Assembly: GCA_947503555.1 (NCBI GenBank)
Contig: CANNEE010000010.1
Span: 1 to 64,000, forward strand
Length of the DNA: 64,000 nt
Direction of reading: 5' to 3'
Source of the DNA: an uncultured Shewanella sp.
GTDB taxonomy: Bacteria; Pseudomonadota; Gammaproteobacteria; Enterobacterales; Shewanellaceae
Both the position numbers and the translations under genes were made by a program. The stretch's first letter is position 1; each line of letters begins with the position of its first letter. Shown here piece after piece: positions 48,893 through 57,956 of this stretch. The notes under the pieces were generated by a model. It saw only the letters and a program-made list of their open reading frames with translations. It searched no databases and was not told where the DNA came from.

Positions 48893-49561
48893 ATGTCTTA
48901 TAGGGCGTTAGTGATTGGAGCAACAGGCCTAGTGGGAAAGGCGGTAGTGGAAGCGTTATTAAATGAGCCTAATTGCAGCCAGATTATCACTCTTGCCAGA
49001 CGTGAGCTTGAGCTAGAAAGTGATAAGTTAATCCAGCATAAAGTCGATTTCGAAACCCTAGAAAATGACGCCGATAAGTTTAGCGCCGATGTGATGTTTT
49101 GCTGCTTAGGTACCACCAAAAGTCGCGCAGGAAGCATAGCCGCTCAGCGCAGGGTTGACCTTGATTACCAACTGATGGCCGCAAAGCTGGCAAATAAGAT
49201 GGGCGCCAAGCATCTACTGCTAGTGTCATCCAGCGGCGCCGATGCCAAGTCGAGTAATGATTACCTTAAGATGAAAGGTGAGTTAGAAGTCGCACTAGAA
49301 GGGCTTCACTTTGAACGGCTTACCATAGTGCAACCTTCCTTATTACTGGGTAAACGGGATCATTTCCGTTTCGCCGAAACCCTAGGCGCATGGATACTGC
49401 CCATGGTTTGCAAATTGAGCTTCTTAAAACGATATCGCCCCATTCGTGGCGAGCAAGTTGCTAAACGTCTAGTCAAGCTTGCTCGAGAACAAGCCTCAGG
49501 TGTCTATCGTTATCGGTTAGATGAGGTGTTTCCTGTGGCAGAGAAAAATGAATTCAAGTGA
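48893..49561 (+). CDS. NAD(P)-binding Rossmann-fold oxidoreductase (atypical SDR)
   Basis: A 222-aa protein with the nucleotide-binding GATGLVGKAVVEALL at residues 8-22, the FCCLGTTKSRAGS segment and an SSSGADAKSSNDYLKMKGELE stretch with a YxxxK motif, as in NAD(P)H-binding YbjT/HTATIP2-like proteins. The substrate is unknown. A strong AAGGATGAG precedes the ATG. It is the last conserved-looking gene before the retron island. Confidence 0.8.
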   Translation: MSYRALVIGATGLVGKAVVEALLNEPNCSQIITLARRELELESDKLIQHKVDFETLENDADKFSADVMFCCLGTTKSRAGSIAAQRRVDLDYQLMAAKLANKMGAKHLLLVSSSGADAKSSNDYLKMKGELEVALEGLHFERLTIVQPSLLLGKRDHFRFAETLGAWILPMVCKLSFLKRYRPIRGEQVAKRLVKLAREQASGVYRYRLDEVFPVAEKNEFK

Positions 49562-50190
49562 TGACAAAGACTTGTTTACTTGCCTAATAGCAAGTTTCAA
49601 ATATCTTATGAATTGGCTTCATTAGGCTTAATTATGATTTTGCTCGTTTATGAATATGCCTAGCTTCAGTACTATTAATTGCTTGCAGCAGGCCAATGTG
49701 CAAACACCTTGGTGACATAGCGCAAGTATGCCACTATAGCTTCAGCGCTACTAATTGCTTGCAGCAGGCTTAACGCGCAGATACTAATGAGGCACGCTGC
49801 GAGTACGTCCGTGTAAGCTCGACGGTGGCATCCATGCCACCAACGGCCTCATACGTATCTGCACCCGGTTATTCATCTCTTCGATTAACTCGTGTTAAGT
49901 ACCATCTAGCTTGAAAATGGACAGAAATGCGCTAGCGCAAAGAGCCAATGTCCTACATGGGGGCGGGAAAGTAGGGTGATCAAATAAAGTTTACCCTGAC
50001 CCCACATATCGACCCCACATATCCTGAACATCATGGACATTCTGGCCTAACTCGATTCGGGCCAGTGACGTTTTCCTGCTCGACTGAGTCAGCCTAATGA
50101 TCCGTTGTTCACTCACCAATTAGTGCGACAATTTATAACCAGAGATTTCCAACTGCCTCAGGTATATAGTCGAGGTGTGTTACCCGTTTT
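49562..50190. repeat. Intergenic region with duplicated and palindromic repeats, left border of the retron island
   Basis: About 630 bp without a gene. The words CTAxTAATTGCTTGCAGCAGGC occur twice (about 49668-49691 and 49746-49769). A hairpin GGTGGCA / TGCCACC lies at about 49823-49840, and a GGGTCAGGGTAAAC-like sequence (minus strand, about 49991-50004) of the kind linked to REP-associated transposases follows. I see no integrase and no clear attachment site. Confidence 0.5.
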
Positions 50191-51291
50191 CTATTTGATA
50201 TTGGACTCGAAAACTTCAACTAGTCCTTTGACTTTTTTCATGCAATCAATATTAACACACCCATATTTATCATTATATTTTATAAGTGATACTAAGTATG
50301 AGCGATAACCTTTCAATTTATTCTGTAATTGATCATCAGCATACTTAGAATAAAAACCAAAGTTTTTCCCATGTCTTCGAATAAACTTATTAGGGTTTAA
50401 ATAGAATATGTTCTCCATAATATAGATTGGATCTTTTTGTTTTTTGAGCAACACAGAGATTTTTTTCAGCGGTTTAAGTTTTTTATCAGATAGTCTAATA
50501 CTGCCAACAGGCTTTTCTTTGTATACATGTAAAAAGCCTTTCTTTCTTTTTCTGTTCTGCACTACGTAACCATTGAGCGATATAGTGTTCTCAGTCGCTC
50601 TCCTTTTTCTTTTGTTCAACTTGAGCGAAAGTGTAGAGACAAAGATAGAAATATCTTTTTCAAATTGCTCAGAGTGCAGATATTTACTATTGTCACAAGA
50701 AAAAAGCATGTCATCTGCATAACGAGAGTAGACAATCCCTTTATCTTCGCATAACTTTTGAATAAGAATATCTACTCTTCTGAATATTATGTTTGATATT
50801 ACAGGGGAAGATGAGAACCCAATAGGCAAAATTTCTTTCCCACGAAAATCTTTGTCGATATAACTGTCACTAACCTTGTGAGTAATAGACATATATGCAA
50901 TGTCTAGAGCTGAGTGCTTTTTTCCATTTTTTTCATTATTGAAGTGTTGAGCAAGTAGATTTTTTACTTCGTGTGAGGGTATTGAATGGAAGAATTTTTT
51001 AATATCTAATCGTAAGAAGTAATACCCCTGAATATGAGGTCTTAGAAAGTCGTAATAAGATTTACCTTGAACAAAGCCGCATGCAGATGAGTTAATCGGG
51101 CTTTTATCTAGAACAAACTTAGTTATTCTATCATTTATACGCTTGTGTTCAGAGTCCCTAGAAATCTCAAAAAAGTTGTCGCAACCAACTTTAAACTCTC
51201 TGACAGCAGGAGAGAAGTCATTTAGAAGACCTTCATTGCCTTTAAGCATTGCTTTCTTAAAGAAGTCATCGCTAATTTTATTTTTAATCAT
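50191..51291 (-). CDS. Retron reverse transcriptase
   Basis: A 366-aa RNA-dependent DNA polymerase that would make the branched msDNA from the noncoding RNA just upstream of its gene. The palm carries the first aspartate in RLDIKKFFHSI (D96), PIGFSSSPVISN (156-167) and the catalytic YADD (191-194); LSLKLNKRKRR (221-231) and ISLNGYVVQN (237-246) follow. The last one stands where retron polymerases usually have the VTG motif, so this branch deviates. The C-terminal part is the thumb that binds its own RNA. Size and absence of a maturase or endonuclease domain exclude a group II intron. The stop is at 50191. Strong A/T bias compared with the flanks indicates transfer. Confidence 0.9.
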   Translation of the reverse strand: MIKNKISDDFFKKAMLKGNEGLLNDFSPAVREFKVGCDNFFEISRDSEHKRINDRITKFVLDKSPINSSACGFVQGKSYYDFLRPHIQGYYFLRLDIKKFFHSIPSHEVKNLLAQHFNNEKNGKKHSALDIAYMSITHKVSDSYIDKDFRGKEILPIGFSSSPVISNIIFRRVDILIQKLCEDKGIVYSRYADDMLFSCDNSKYLHSEQFEKDISIFVSTLSLKLNKRKRRATENTISLNGYVVQNRKRKKGFLHVYKEKPVGSIRLSDKKLKPLKKISVLLKKQKDPIYIMENIFYLNPNKFIRRHGKNFGFYSKYADDQLQNKLKGYRSYLVSLIKYNDKYGCVNIDCMKKVKGLVEVFESNIK

Positions 51292-51294
51292 AGA

Positions 51295-51494
51295 GCTTCA
51301 ACCCGATACAAAAGAACACCATTACACCGTAGGTGTGTATATCGACACATACTAATCAGAGTGACTAGATTAGTAGCCATTAGGACTATGCCCAAAGCAA
51401 AAAGAAGTTGGACTCCCTCAAGCAAAGAACGGGAGAGGCAAGCTCTCAGATACTTGTCGAAACTCATATCTCCCCTCTACTATCGGGTTGAAGC
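51295..51494 (-). ncRNA. Retron msr-msd noncoding RNA
   Basis: Located between effector and reverse transcriptase. The boundaries are a perfect 14-bp inverted repeat: GCTTCAACCCGATA (a1, minus strand 51494-51481) and TATCGGGTTGAAGC (a2, 51308-51295). Retron RNAs have exactly this a1/a2 pairing, with the branching guanosine just after a1; here the base following a1 is G (51480). Inside are a hairpin GAGAG / CTCTC, a GUCCAA / UUGGGC stem with one G-U pair, and an eight-bp stem TACTAATC / GATTAGTA (51375-51350) followed by smaller ones that I take as the msd part. The a1 arm lies in the last codons of the effector frame, and a2 ends three bases before the polymerase start codon. Exact msr/msd limits are not resolved. 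Confidence 0.8.
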
Positions 51495-53581
51495 ATGCGA
51501 ATGATATCATAGAACTCGGGGAAATAAACTTTAAATATTGCCCCAAATGGTTGATTTTTAGCTAAAGATTCTTTCTCAACGTATTCGACCGCATGATTTA
51601 GGAAGCTTGTAGTCCATCCATCGGTTTTATCAAGGTATTTGTTGTGTACAGTTTTCTCTTCTAATAATTTCATTAGCATTTTTGCATGCCTAGAAGTGTA
51701 CCGCAGCTTGCCGTTTACCTTTTTCTTTTTAGCTAAAGTTTGTTTGTATGCTTCAATATTGAAGTAGCTATAGTCAGTTAGCGCCATTGATTTCCCATTA
51801 AAAATAACTCTAATGTAATCAATGAGCATATCCTCTGTAACATACTTGCTTCGTTTTATACGCTGCAATATAGAATCAAAATTAGAATTATGTTTCCTAT
51901 CCAACCATTCATATACAATTTTTGAGCTATTTTTTTGAATTAAACAGCCTTCTAAAGTTGTTCTATTTAGATAAATGTTCTTGTCAAGCAGCCTACTTTT
52001 AACTGCAGTAAATACCGACTCGAAGTCAGATTCCTCAAGAAAACACTGAGTTGTATTATTTACTTTTACTTCTTTGTTTATAACAGACAACAAAGTTTCA
52101 ATGTTATCTCGCTTTGTCTTATATTTCTTACTAAACCCAAGTTTATACTTATTAAGTTCTGATTTTAAAGTGTCTGGTTTAAAGTTAAAATAGTCACCAT
52201 TTTTTACTAGTTTTATAGATAAACTTTGAGGGTCACCTTTGATTGATATTGCTTTGTCCGCATCGAATAAGAATAGGTATGGAATAGCGGAGTTTGAGTA
52301 TGATGGATTAACTCGTTCACCAATGACATTGCTACTACATTTATAAACATCTATGCTTCTTAAATGTGGAAAATGTTCGGTCACCTTCATATTTCCGAAA
52401 GCTTCCAACTCACTTTCACCCTCTACAAATAGGATAAAGTCGCTAAAGAATAATCTTGCTTCATTGTCACTGAAAATATTTATAAAGCTCTCGTTGTCAT
52501 AAGTAGAATTTAGTGTGCTAATCGTAGTTCTAGCTTCAGCTTTCTTCTGAAAACAATAAACACGTTGCTTTTGTCTGAATTTTTTAATTATCTCTTTTAC
52601 TATATTAGGCGAATGAGTTGTTAGAAATACTTTAGGTCTAGTAACTCGATCATCTTTGTTTTCATTATAATTATAACTAGCATATATATCTTGGACTAAA
52701 ACCTCATTCATTTTAGGGTGTAGACCTAGCTCTGGCTCATCAATAAAAACAAATGGTGTTATATATTCTCTTCTTGAAATTGTAATCAGTATCTTAAGAA
52801 AAGTTTTAATGAAATGAAATGAGTTCGTTCCATCTGAATGAAACTTTAAATCATTCTCGTCGATCTCAAAACGAAAACCTTTTAATCCAGCTTTAATATA
52901 GCTCAAAACCTTTTCTTTCTGAGAACTTGGCTTAGTAGATATTGTTTTGTTTAAGTCTGAAATATAATTCTTATACGAATTATCGCCACTCGAATTTATT
53001 GATTTATCAAAAAAATCAATTACAGATTGGTCATCAATTTTAGACAAATTAAAAGACTTTAGTCTTGATATAAGATCCCACAAGCTATCCCATTCATGTA
53101 AATCCATGTGTCTAGGTTCAATATGGAAAAATGGGAATAGATAAAGAATAAGGTTTAAAGTTTGTTTGTCTTTAGTTGACCACTTAACTTTACCATCATT
53201 GTAAATGTTCAGGGTCAAAGTATAAGTGGTATAATCATTATCGTAGCGTGTTAATGCAAATATGCTTCGTTTATGGAGAGGTACAAGTTTTCGGATTATA
53301 AAATCAAAATACTTATTTTCAGGTTGATTCCTAGCTATTCTATAAATTCTTGTCATATCAAAAGTTACTGATATAGAACCTTTATACGAATAATTAGAGT
53401 TTAATTTTGGAGGCAACTCCTCTTTACCTTCTAGTTTATTGTAGAAGAATTTAAGAACTTTAAGTAAGTTAGATTTTCCAACGTTATTGCGACCGACAAT
53501 GCAGTTTAAGTCGTTCAAGTTATCTACATTTAGCTCATCAAATGATAACAAGTTGGTGATTTTTATAGCCTGTACTGTCAT
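51464..53581 (-). CDS. Retron effector: ATPase-TOPRIM (OLD-family-like) nuclease
   Basis: A 705-aa protein with an ABC-type ATPase and a TOPRIM nuclease domain. Walker A is GRNNVGKS (30-37), Walker B FVFIDEPELGLHP (277-289) and the switch histidine is in TTHSPN (321-326). The TOPRIM part has FVEGESELEAFG (385-396) with the metal-binding glutamate and the DxD in LFDADK (438-443). The C-terminal 250 residues have no motif I recognise. The same pairing of reverse transcriptase with an ATPase-TOPRIM protein is known in retron Eco8, a phage-defence system in which the effector stops infection when the msDNA complex senses the phage. It is first in the minus-strand operon; its last codons contain the a1 arm of the noncoding RNA. 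Confidence 0.85.
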   Translation of the reverse strand: MTVQAIKITNLLSFDELNVDNLNDLNCIVGRNNVGKSNLLKVLKFFYNKLEGKEELPPKLNSNYSYKGSISVTFDMTRIYRIARNQPENKYFDFIIRKLVPLHKRSIFALTRYDNDYTTYTLTLNIYNDGKVKWSTKDKQTLNLILYLFPFFHIEPRHMDLHEWDSLWDLISRLKSFNLSKIDDQSVIDFFDKSINSSGDNSYKNYISDLNKTISTKPSSQKEKVLSYIKAGLKGFRFEIDENDLKFHSDGTNSFHFIKTFLKILITISRREYITPFVFIDEPELGLHPKMNEVLVQDIYASYNYNENKDDRVTRPKVFLTTHSPNIVKEIIKKFRQKQRVYCFQKKAEARTTISTLNSTYDNESFINIFSDNEARLFFSDFILFVEGESELEAFGNMKVTEHFPHLRSIDVYKCSSNVIGERVNPSYSNSAIPYLFLFDADKAISIKGDPQSLSIKLVKNGDYFNFKPDTLKSELNKYKLGFSKKYKTKRDNIETLLSVINKEVKVNNTTQCFLEESDFESVFTAVKSRLLDKNIYLNRTTLEGCLIQKNSSKIVYEWLDRKHNSNFDSILQRIKRSKYVTEDMLIDYIRVIFNGKSMALTDYSYFNIEAYKQTLAKKKKVNGKLRYTSRHAKMLMKLLEEKTVHNKYLDKTDGWTTSFLNHAVEYVEKESLAKNQPFGAIFKVYFPEFYDIIRMLQPDSRGEI

Positions 53582-54287
53582 AATGGGCTCTATACTTTTT
53601 TTCTCACTATATCAGTTGCTTATTACTATTGCCACTTCGATAAGATTTATTTACTCAGGCGAACAATAGGTTTCTAATAGCAGCAGCCATCTAGTTTTAC
53701 CTCACTACGTTTTGAACCCTTGGATATTCAACGTATCAACAATTCCTCTTAGGGTGATATCTGTTTCTAGCAGGTGTACACGCAACTTCGGATAACTTGA
53801 CATAAGGCAAACTAGCCTCGATAAGACGTGAATGACATTTTTCTCTGAGCTATAACGGGGTACTTTCTTGTTAGGGAGTATTCTATAAAAGCTAAATCGA
53901 AGAAACAGATAACCCAGTGCAGATGCAGCGACGAGCTTCCAAAAACAGGGTGAGGTATCGCGAAGTGATACTCTTCGAACGAGAGGAATGGATGCCGAAC
54001 TGGTCGTTAGACATGGATGTTGTTAGTTTTGGCAGAGCCCACACGGCCAAAAATGTTCCCGACATTTTCAGGCATTTCCACCATCTGACCCATAAGGATA
54101 TGGGAAATGTCCTTAAAGCGCCGGGAGCGCTTTGGACCATGGCGGTCAGAGTGTTCACGGCGTCTCGCAGAAGTGTCTGCACATTCCCCTCCGGACAGGC
54201 GATAGATAACCATGAAGGTTAAAACTTTTCATCAAACTGGAACCAACCTTTATTCAAAGGTCATTTAACTTTGGTATTGCAATAACA
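53582..54287. repeat. Hairpin-rich non-coding region, right border of the retron island
   Basis: About 700 bp without a gene. The left part (53582-53900) must hold the retron promoter. At 54027-54133 stems follow each other: TTTTGGC / GCCAAAA (54027-54052), AAAATGT / ACATTTT (54050-54068), AGGCATTTCC / GGAAATGTCCT enclosing CCCATA / TATGGG (54070-54113) and AAAGCGC / GCGCTTT (54115-54133). Small reading frames here follow the palindromes and are not credible genes. This looks like an intergenic repeat element present in many copies in Shewanella, which I cannot confirm. Confidence 0.55.
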
Positions 54288-54318
54288 ACTAAGGCGCTGC
54301 TTGATGACAGCGCCTTAT
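54288..54318 (-). terminator. Terminator-like hairpin after ycaO
   Basis: Nine-bp stem AAGGCGCTG / CAGCGCCTT (54291-54299, 54308-54316), 12 bp beyond the ycaO stop; the following minus-strand sequence is only mildly T-rich. Confidence 0.6.
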
Positions 54319-54329
54319 GGGATTTGCTA

Positions 54330-56075
54330 TTACCAAGCTTGATATTTAGCTTTGGCTTTTTGCAGTTTCTGGTAGGCCTCGAGTAACGACTGATGTTTAT
54401 TAAAGCTCAGCAGATCTTGCACATGGGTGAGGTCATAAGCTTGGGTTTGTCCCTGAACATGGGCAAGGGCTAAGTCGAAGTCGGTCTGAGTAAACATGCG
54501 TGCCAGCTTATTTTGATATTGAGCTAAATCTCTACCATCAAGCTTGATATTAATGATCGCCATTACTGCATGGTAGAACCTAAGGCGTTTTTGTTGCTCG
54601 CTGCTAATGCCGCCAGCGTTAAAGTCTGTGGTCCATTGGGCATAATCATAGGCGGTTTCTAAGTCGCCGATAGCCAATGCCAATAGGCATCTTAACTCAC
54701 CAATTCTTAATGTCACCCAAGGTGAGTTAGCATCGACACCAAGGCCGAGCAGCTGATCCACTGGCTGGAACTCATCAAGGTCTAGGTTTTCTATCTCATC
54801 GAGTACCGCTTGTGCTTTGCCTGAATCGGTAGCGTCCTGTAACCAGCTTTGGGTTAAGCTTCTTAGCTGCATACCTCGGTTATTGTTGACCCAAGTGAGC
54901 TCATAGATAGGGTAGATTTCCGAGTAACCTGGTACCAGCACACGGCAAGCATAGGTGCCAAGGTGCGCGTAATCTGCGATATATACCTCAGCGCCGATGG
55001 CATGGAACTTATTAAGCAGATGTTGATACTCCTGCTCGGTATTGCCTTCGAAGTTCCAATCGTTAAATGGGTAGTCGGCGGTGTCTTTAAACAGATCCCA
55101 AGAGATAAGCCCAGATGAGTCGATAAAGTGGGTCTCTAGGTTGGTGTGATCTGCGACTTCATCATTATCAAATGATGGCGCAGGGAAGATATCCAACTGC
55201 TTGAGGCTGCGACCTTGCAGCAGCTCGGTCACTGTGCGCTCTAGAGCTATTTCAAATCTTGGATGAGCACCAAATGAAGCAAAGCAGCCGCCATTTTCTG
55301 GATTAAACAGGGTGACACAGATAACTGGGTATTCACCACCTAGTGAGGCATCGAAACAGGTGATGGGAAAGCCTTGCTTTTCTAGCTCGTTAATCGAGGC
55401 CATGACATTGGGAAAGCGCGATAGCACCTCGGCTGGGATCTCAGGCAGTGAGATGGCTTCTGCAATGATGCGGTTTTTGACATAACGCTCAAAACACTCA
55501 GATAGCGCCTGAGTGCGAGCCTCAGTTTGGTTGTTACCCGCCGACATGCCGTTGCTGACATATAGGTTGCCTATGATATTCATCGGAATGTAGCTCGTTT
55601 GCTGATCCGATTGGCGAGTAAATGGCAAGGCGCAAACACCGCGCTCGCTATTGCCTGATTGAATGTCGATAATATCTTCAAGCTCGATTTGCGCTTCAGG
55701 ATCATAATGCTGCCAAAGTGCGTCGTTCATCAGTCCCTGTTTATCGGTGAACCACTTTTCATTGGGGTAGTGAACAAAGTCGCTATTGGCGATATCCTTG
55801 CCTAAGTGAAAGTCGGCAAAGAAATAGTTACAGGCTAGACGCTCAAAATATTCTCCTAGGGCACTGGCCAATGCCGCATCTCTGCTGGCACCTTTACCAT
55901 TGGTGAAACAGGCGGGGCAGTTTCTGTCGCGAATATGGACAGACCAGACATAGGGAACGGGGTTGAGCCAAGAGGCTTCTTCGATATCAAATCCCAAGTC
56001 CATCAGTTTTTCTTGCATATTGGCAATGGATACTTCCAATGCTTCATCTTTACCTGGGATATAGGTGTGCTTCAT
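54330..56075 (-). CDS. ycaO: YcaO, ribosomal protein S12 methylthiolation accessory protein
   Basis: A 581-aa YcaO-domain protein close to E. coli YcaO (586 aa), which assists RimO in beta-methylthiolation of an aspartate in ribosomal protein S12. The YcaO ATP-binding fold shows FTNGKGASRDAALASALGEYFERL (about 57-80), the SNGMSAGNNQTEARTQALSECFER segment (about 173-196) and ELLQGRSLK. The C-terminal 180 residues are helical, TPR-like. E. coli ycaO is directly beside focA-pflB; here the retron island, a regulator and an oxidoreductase lie between. Confidence 0.93.
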   Translation of the reverse strand: MKHTYIPGKDEALEVSIANMQEKLMDLGFDIEEASWLNPVPYVWSVHIRDRNCPACFTNGKGASRDAALASALGEYFERLACNYFFADFHLGKDIANSDFVHYPNEKWFTDKQGLMNDALWQHYDPEAQIELEDIIDIQSGNSERGVCALPFTRQSDQQTSYIPMNIIGNLYVSNGMSAGNNQTEARTQALSECFERYVKNRIIAEAISLPEIPAEVLSRFPNVMASINELEKQGFPITCFDASLGGEYPVICVTLFNPENGGCFASFGAHPRFEIALERTVTELLQGRSLKQLDIFPAPSFDNDEVADHTNLETHFIDSSGLISWDLFKDTADYPFNDWNFEGNTEQEYQHLLNKFHAIGAEVYIADYAHLGTYACRVLVPGYSEIYPIYELTWVNNNRGMQLRSLTQSWLQDATDSGKAQAVLDEIENLDLDEFQPVDQLLGLGVDANSPWVTLRIGELRCLLALAIGDLETAYDYAQWTTDFNAGGISSEQQKRLRFYHAVMAIINIKLDGRDLAQYQNKLARMFTQTDFDLALAHVQGQTQAYDLTHVQDLLSFNKHQSLLEAYQKLQKAKAKYQAW

Positions 56076-56250
56076 TTTGGCCTCTTCTTGTCCTGTGCGA
56101 GTTAAGCCTGTCGGCTTATATTCTGTTGAGCAGGCGCAATTGTAACTGGATTGAGGCTAAAAGCCAGTTTAGAAGAGGTTAAAGCAAGGTAATGAAAACT
56201 CATGTAGAATGCTGGCGGTCAAATCAATAATAACAATTTAGGCAAGTGAT

Positions 56251-57795
56251 ATGCAGACTCAGTCTCCTGACAATCCAATTCTTTCAACCAATGATGGCTC
56301 AAGTAAAACTTGGCAGATGCCAGATACGCTCGTCATTATCTTTTTTGTTGCGCTTATTGCAGCACTTTTTACTCTTGTGGTGCCGGTGGGCTCTTTTGAG
56401 ACACAAGAGGTGACCTATATTGCCGATGGGGTGGAGAAGAGTCGCAGCGTTGTTGACCCAGAGTCGTTTCGTTATCAAGTCGATGAGGCAGGAGAGGCGC
56501 AAGTGATGCCCTTAGGATTGTTCCAAGGAGGCGGCGGCGTTGGCTTTTTTAACTTTGCGTTTGAAGGACTAGTCTCTGGCTCCAAATGGGGCAGCGCCAT
56601 CGGCGTGATTATGTTTATGCTAGTGATTGGTGGCGCCTTTGGCATAGTGATGGCCACTGGCACTATCGATAATGGTATTTTGCGCCTAATTGATAAGACC
56701 AAGGGCAATGAAGCCCTGTTTATCCCGGTGATTTTTACCCTGTTTTCACTTGGCGGCGCCGTGTTTGGTATGGGTGAAGAGGCGATCGCCTTTGCCATAA
56801 TTATTTGCCCGCTGATGATCCGTTTAGGCTATGACGGTATTTGTACCGTTATGGTGACCTATGTGGCGACTCAAATTGGTTTTGCCAGCTCTTGGATGAA
56901 CCCTTTTAGTGTCGCCATTGCTCAGGGAATCGCCGGTGTACCTGTGTTGTCGGGCAGCGAAGTCAGAGTTGGGCTATGGGTAGCCTTTACCCTTATCGGT
57001 ATCGCTTTTACCATGAGATATGCCAATCGTGTCCGCAAGGCACCTCAGACCTCCTATAGCTATCACACAGACAGTTATTTTAGAGAGCATCAGGCGCAAG
57101 CAAGCTTAGATAGTCGCTTTAATCTGGGTGATATTCTGGTGCTGCTGACAATCTGCGCCACTGTCGCTTGGGTGATTTGGGGCGTTGTGGTTAATGCTTG
57201 GTTTATCCCTGAAATTGCCAGTCAGTTCTTTACCATGGGGATGGTGGTTGCGGTTATTGGCGTGGTATTTAAGCTTAATAATTTGACCATGAATGGTGCG
57301 GCCCAAAGCTTTAAACAAGGCGCGGCAACCATGTTAGAGCCTGCCTTATTGGTTGGCTGTGCTTCGGGTATTTTGTTGCTGCTGGGCGGCGGTGATGCCA
57401 ACACCCCAAGTGTACTTAATACCTTGCTGGCGGGAGCGGGTAATCTAATAGGCGATATGCCTAATGCGCTATCTGCTTGGTTTATGTTGATGTTCCAATC
57501 TGTGTTTAATTTCTTTGTCACCTCGGGCTCAGGTCAAGCGGCGTTGACTATGCCGCTGATGGCGCCACTAGCAGATATTGTCGGTGTGACGCGACAAGTA
57601 GCCGTGCTTGCGTTTCAGCTTGGTGATGGTTTTACCAATATTTTGGTGCCAACTTCAGCATCCTTGATGGCGACGTTAGGTGTGTGCCGTGTCGATTGGG
57701 GCTGCTGGCTCAAGTTTATCTGGCGCTTTATGTTGGCCTTGATGATATTTTCAAGTATTGCTGTGGTTAGTGCTCACTTTCTTGGTTTTGCTTAA
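56251..57795 (+). CDS. yfcC: YfcC family inner-membrane transporter
   Basis: A 514-aa protein with about 12 hydrophobic segments of the YfcC/AbgT-ArgD-like carrier family (Pfam C4-dicarboxylate anaerobic carrier type). Conserved are FTLFSLGGAVFGMGEEAIAFA (about 162-182), FASSWMNPFSVAIAQGIAG (about 211-229) and the C-terminal SGSGQAALTMPLMAPLAD and GDGFTNILVPTSASLM. Its substrate is unsettled; peptides, amino acids or dicarboxylates have been proposed for relatives. In E. coli yfcC follows pta, in keeping with this fermentation cluster. It is divergent from ycaO. Confidence 0.85.
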   Translation: MQTQSPDNPILSTNDGSSKTWQMPDTLVIIFFVALIAALFTLVVPVGSFETQEVTYIADGVEKSRSVVDPESFRYQVDEAGEAQVMPLGLFQGGGGVGFFNFAFEGLVSGSKWGSAIGVIMFMLVIGGAFGIVMATGTIDNGILRLIDKTKGNEALFIPVIFTLFSLGGAVFGMGEEAIAFAIIICPLMIRLGYDGICTVMVTYVATQIGFASSWMNPFSVAIAQGIAGVPVLSGSEVRVGLWVAFTLIGIAFTMRYANRVRKAPQTSYSYHTDSYFREHQAQASLDSRFNLGDILVLLTICATVAWVIWGVVVNAWFIPEIASQFFTMGMVVAVIGVVFKLNNLTMNGAAQSFKQGAATMLEPALLVGCASGILLLLGGGDANTPSVLNTLLAGAGNLIGDMPNALSAWFMLMFQSVFNFFVTSGSGQAALTMPLMAPLADIVGVTRQVAVLAFQLGDGFTNILVPTSASLMATLGVCRVDWGCWLKFIWRFMLALMIFSSIAVVSAHFLGFA

Positions 57796-57956
57796 TTGAC
57801 TCAGTGCTAATGGCAAAGCTCAAAAGTGAATGGGTAAGTTAAGTGTGACCCTAGAAACAATATTGAAAAATAATCAAGTTCACTGAAAGATTTTTGCCAT
57901 TTTCCCTGTCCCTTGTGACTAGAGCTTGTTGGGAGTCTCTAGTCCAAGGAAATGTT

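Noticed and set aside
50326-50350. Second YADD-like sequence (SKYADDQ) near the C-terminus of the reverse transcriptase
   Set aside because: Lies in the thumb region, far from the palm motifs; the catalytic YADD is at residues 191-194.
50191-51291. Group II intron reading of the reverse transcriptase
   Set aside because: No maturase or endonuclease domain, no intron RNA domain V seen, and a retron-type RNA with a1/a2 precedes the gene.
53892-54222. Overlapping small frames on both strands before the retron
   Set aside because: They coincide with the palindromic hairpins; no codon bias, no start signals.
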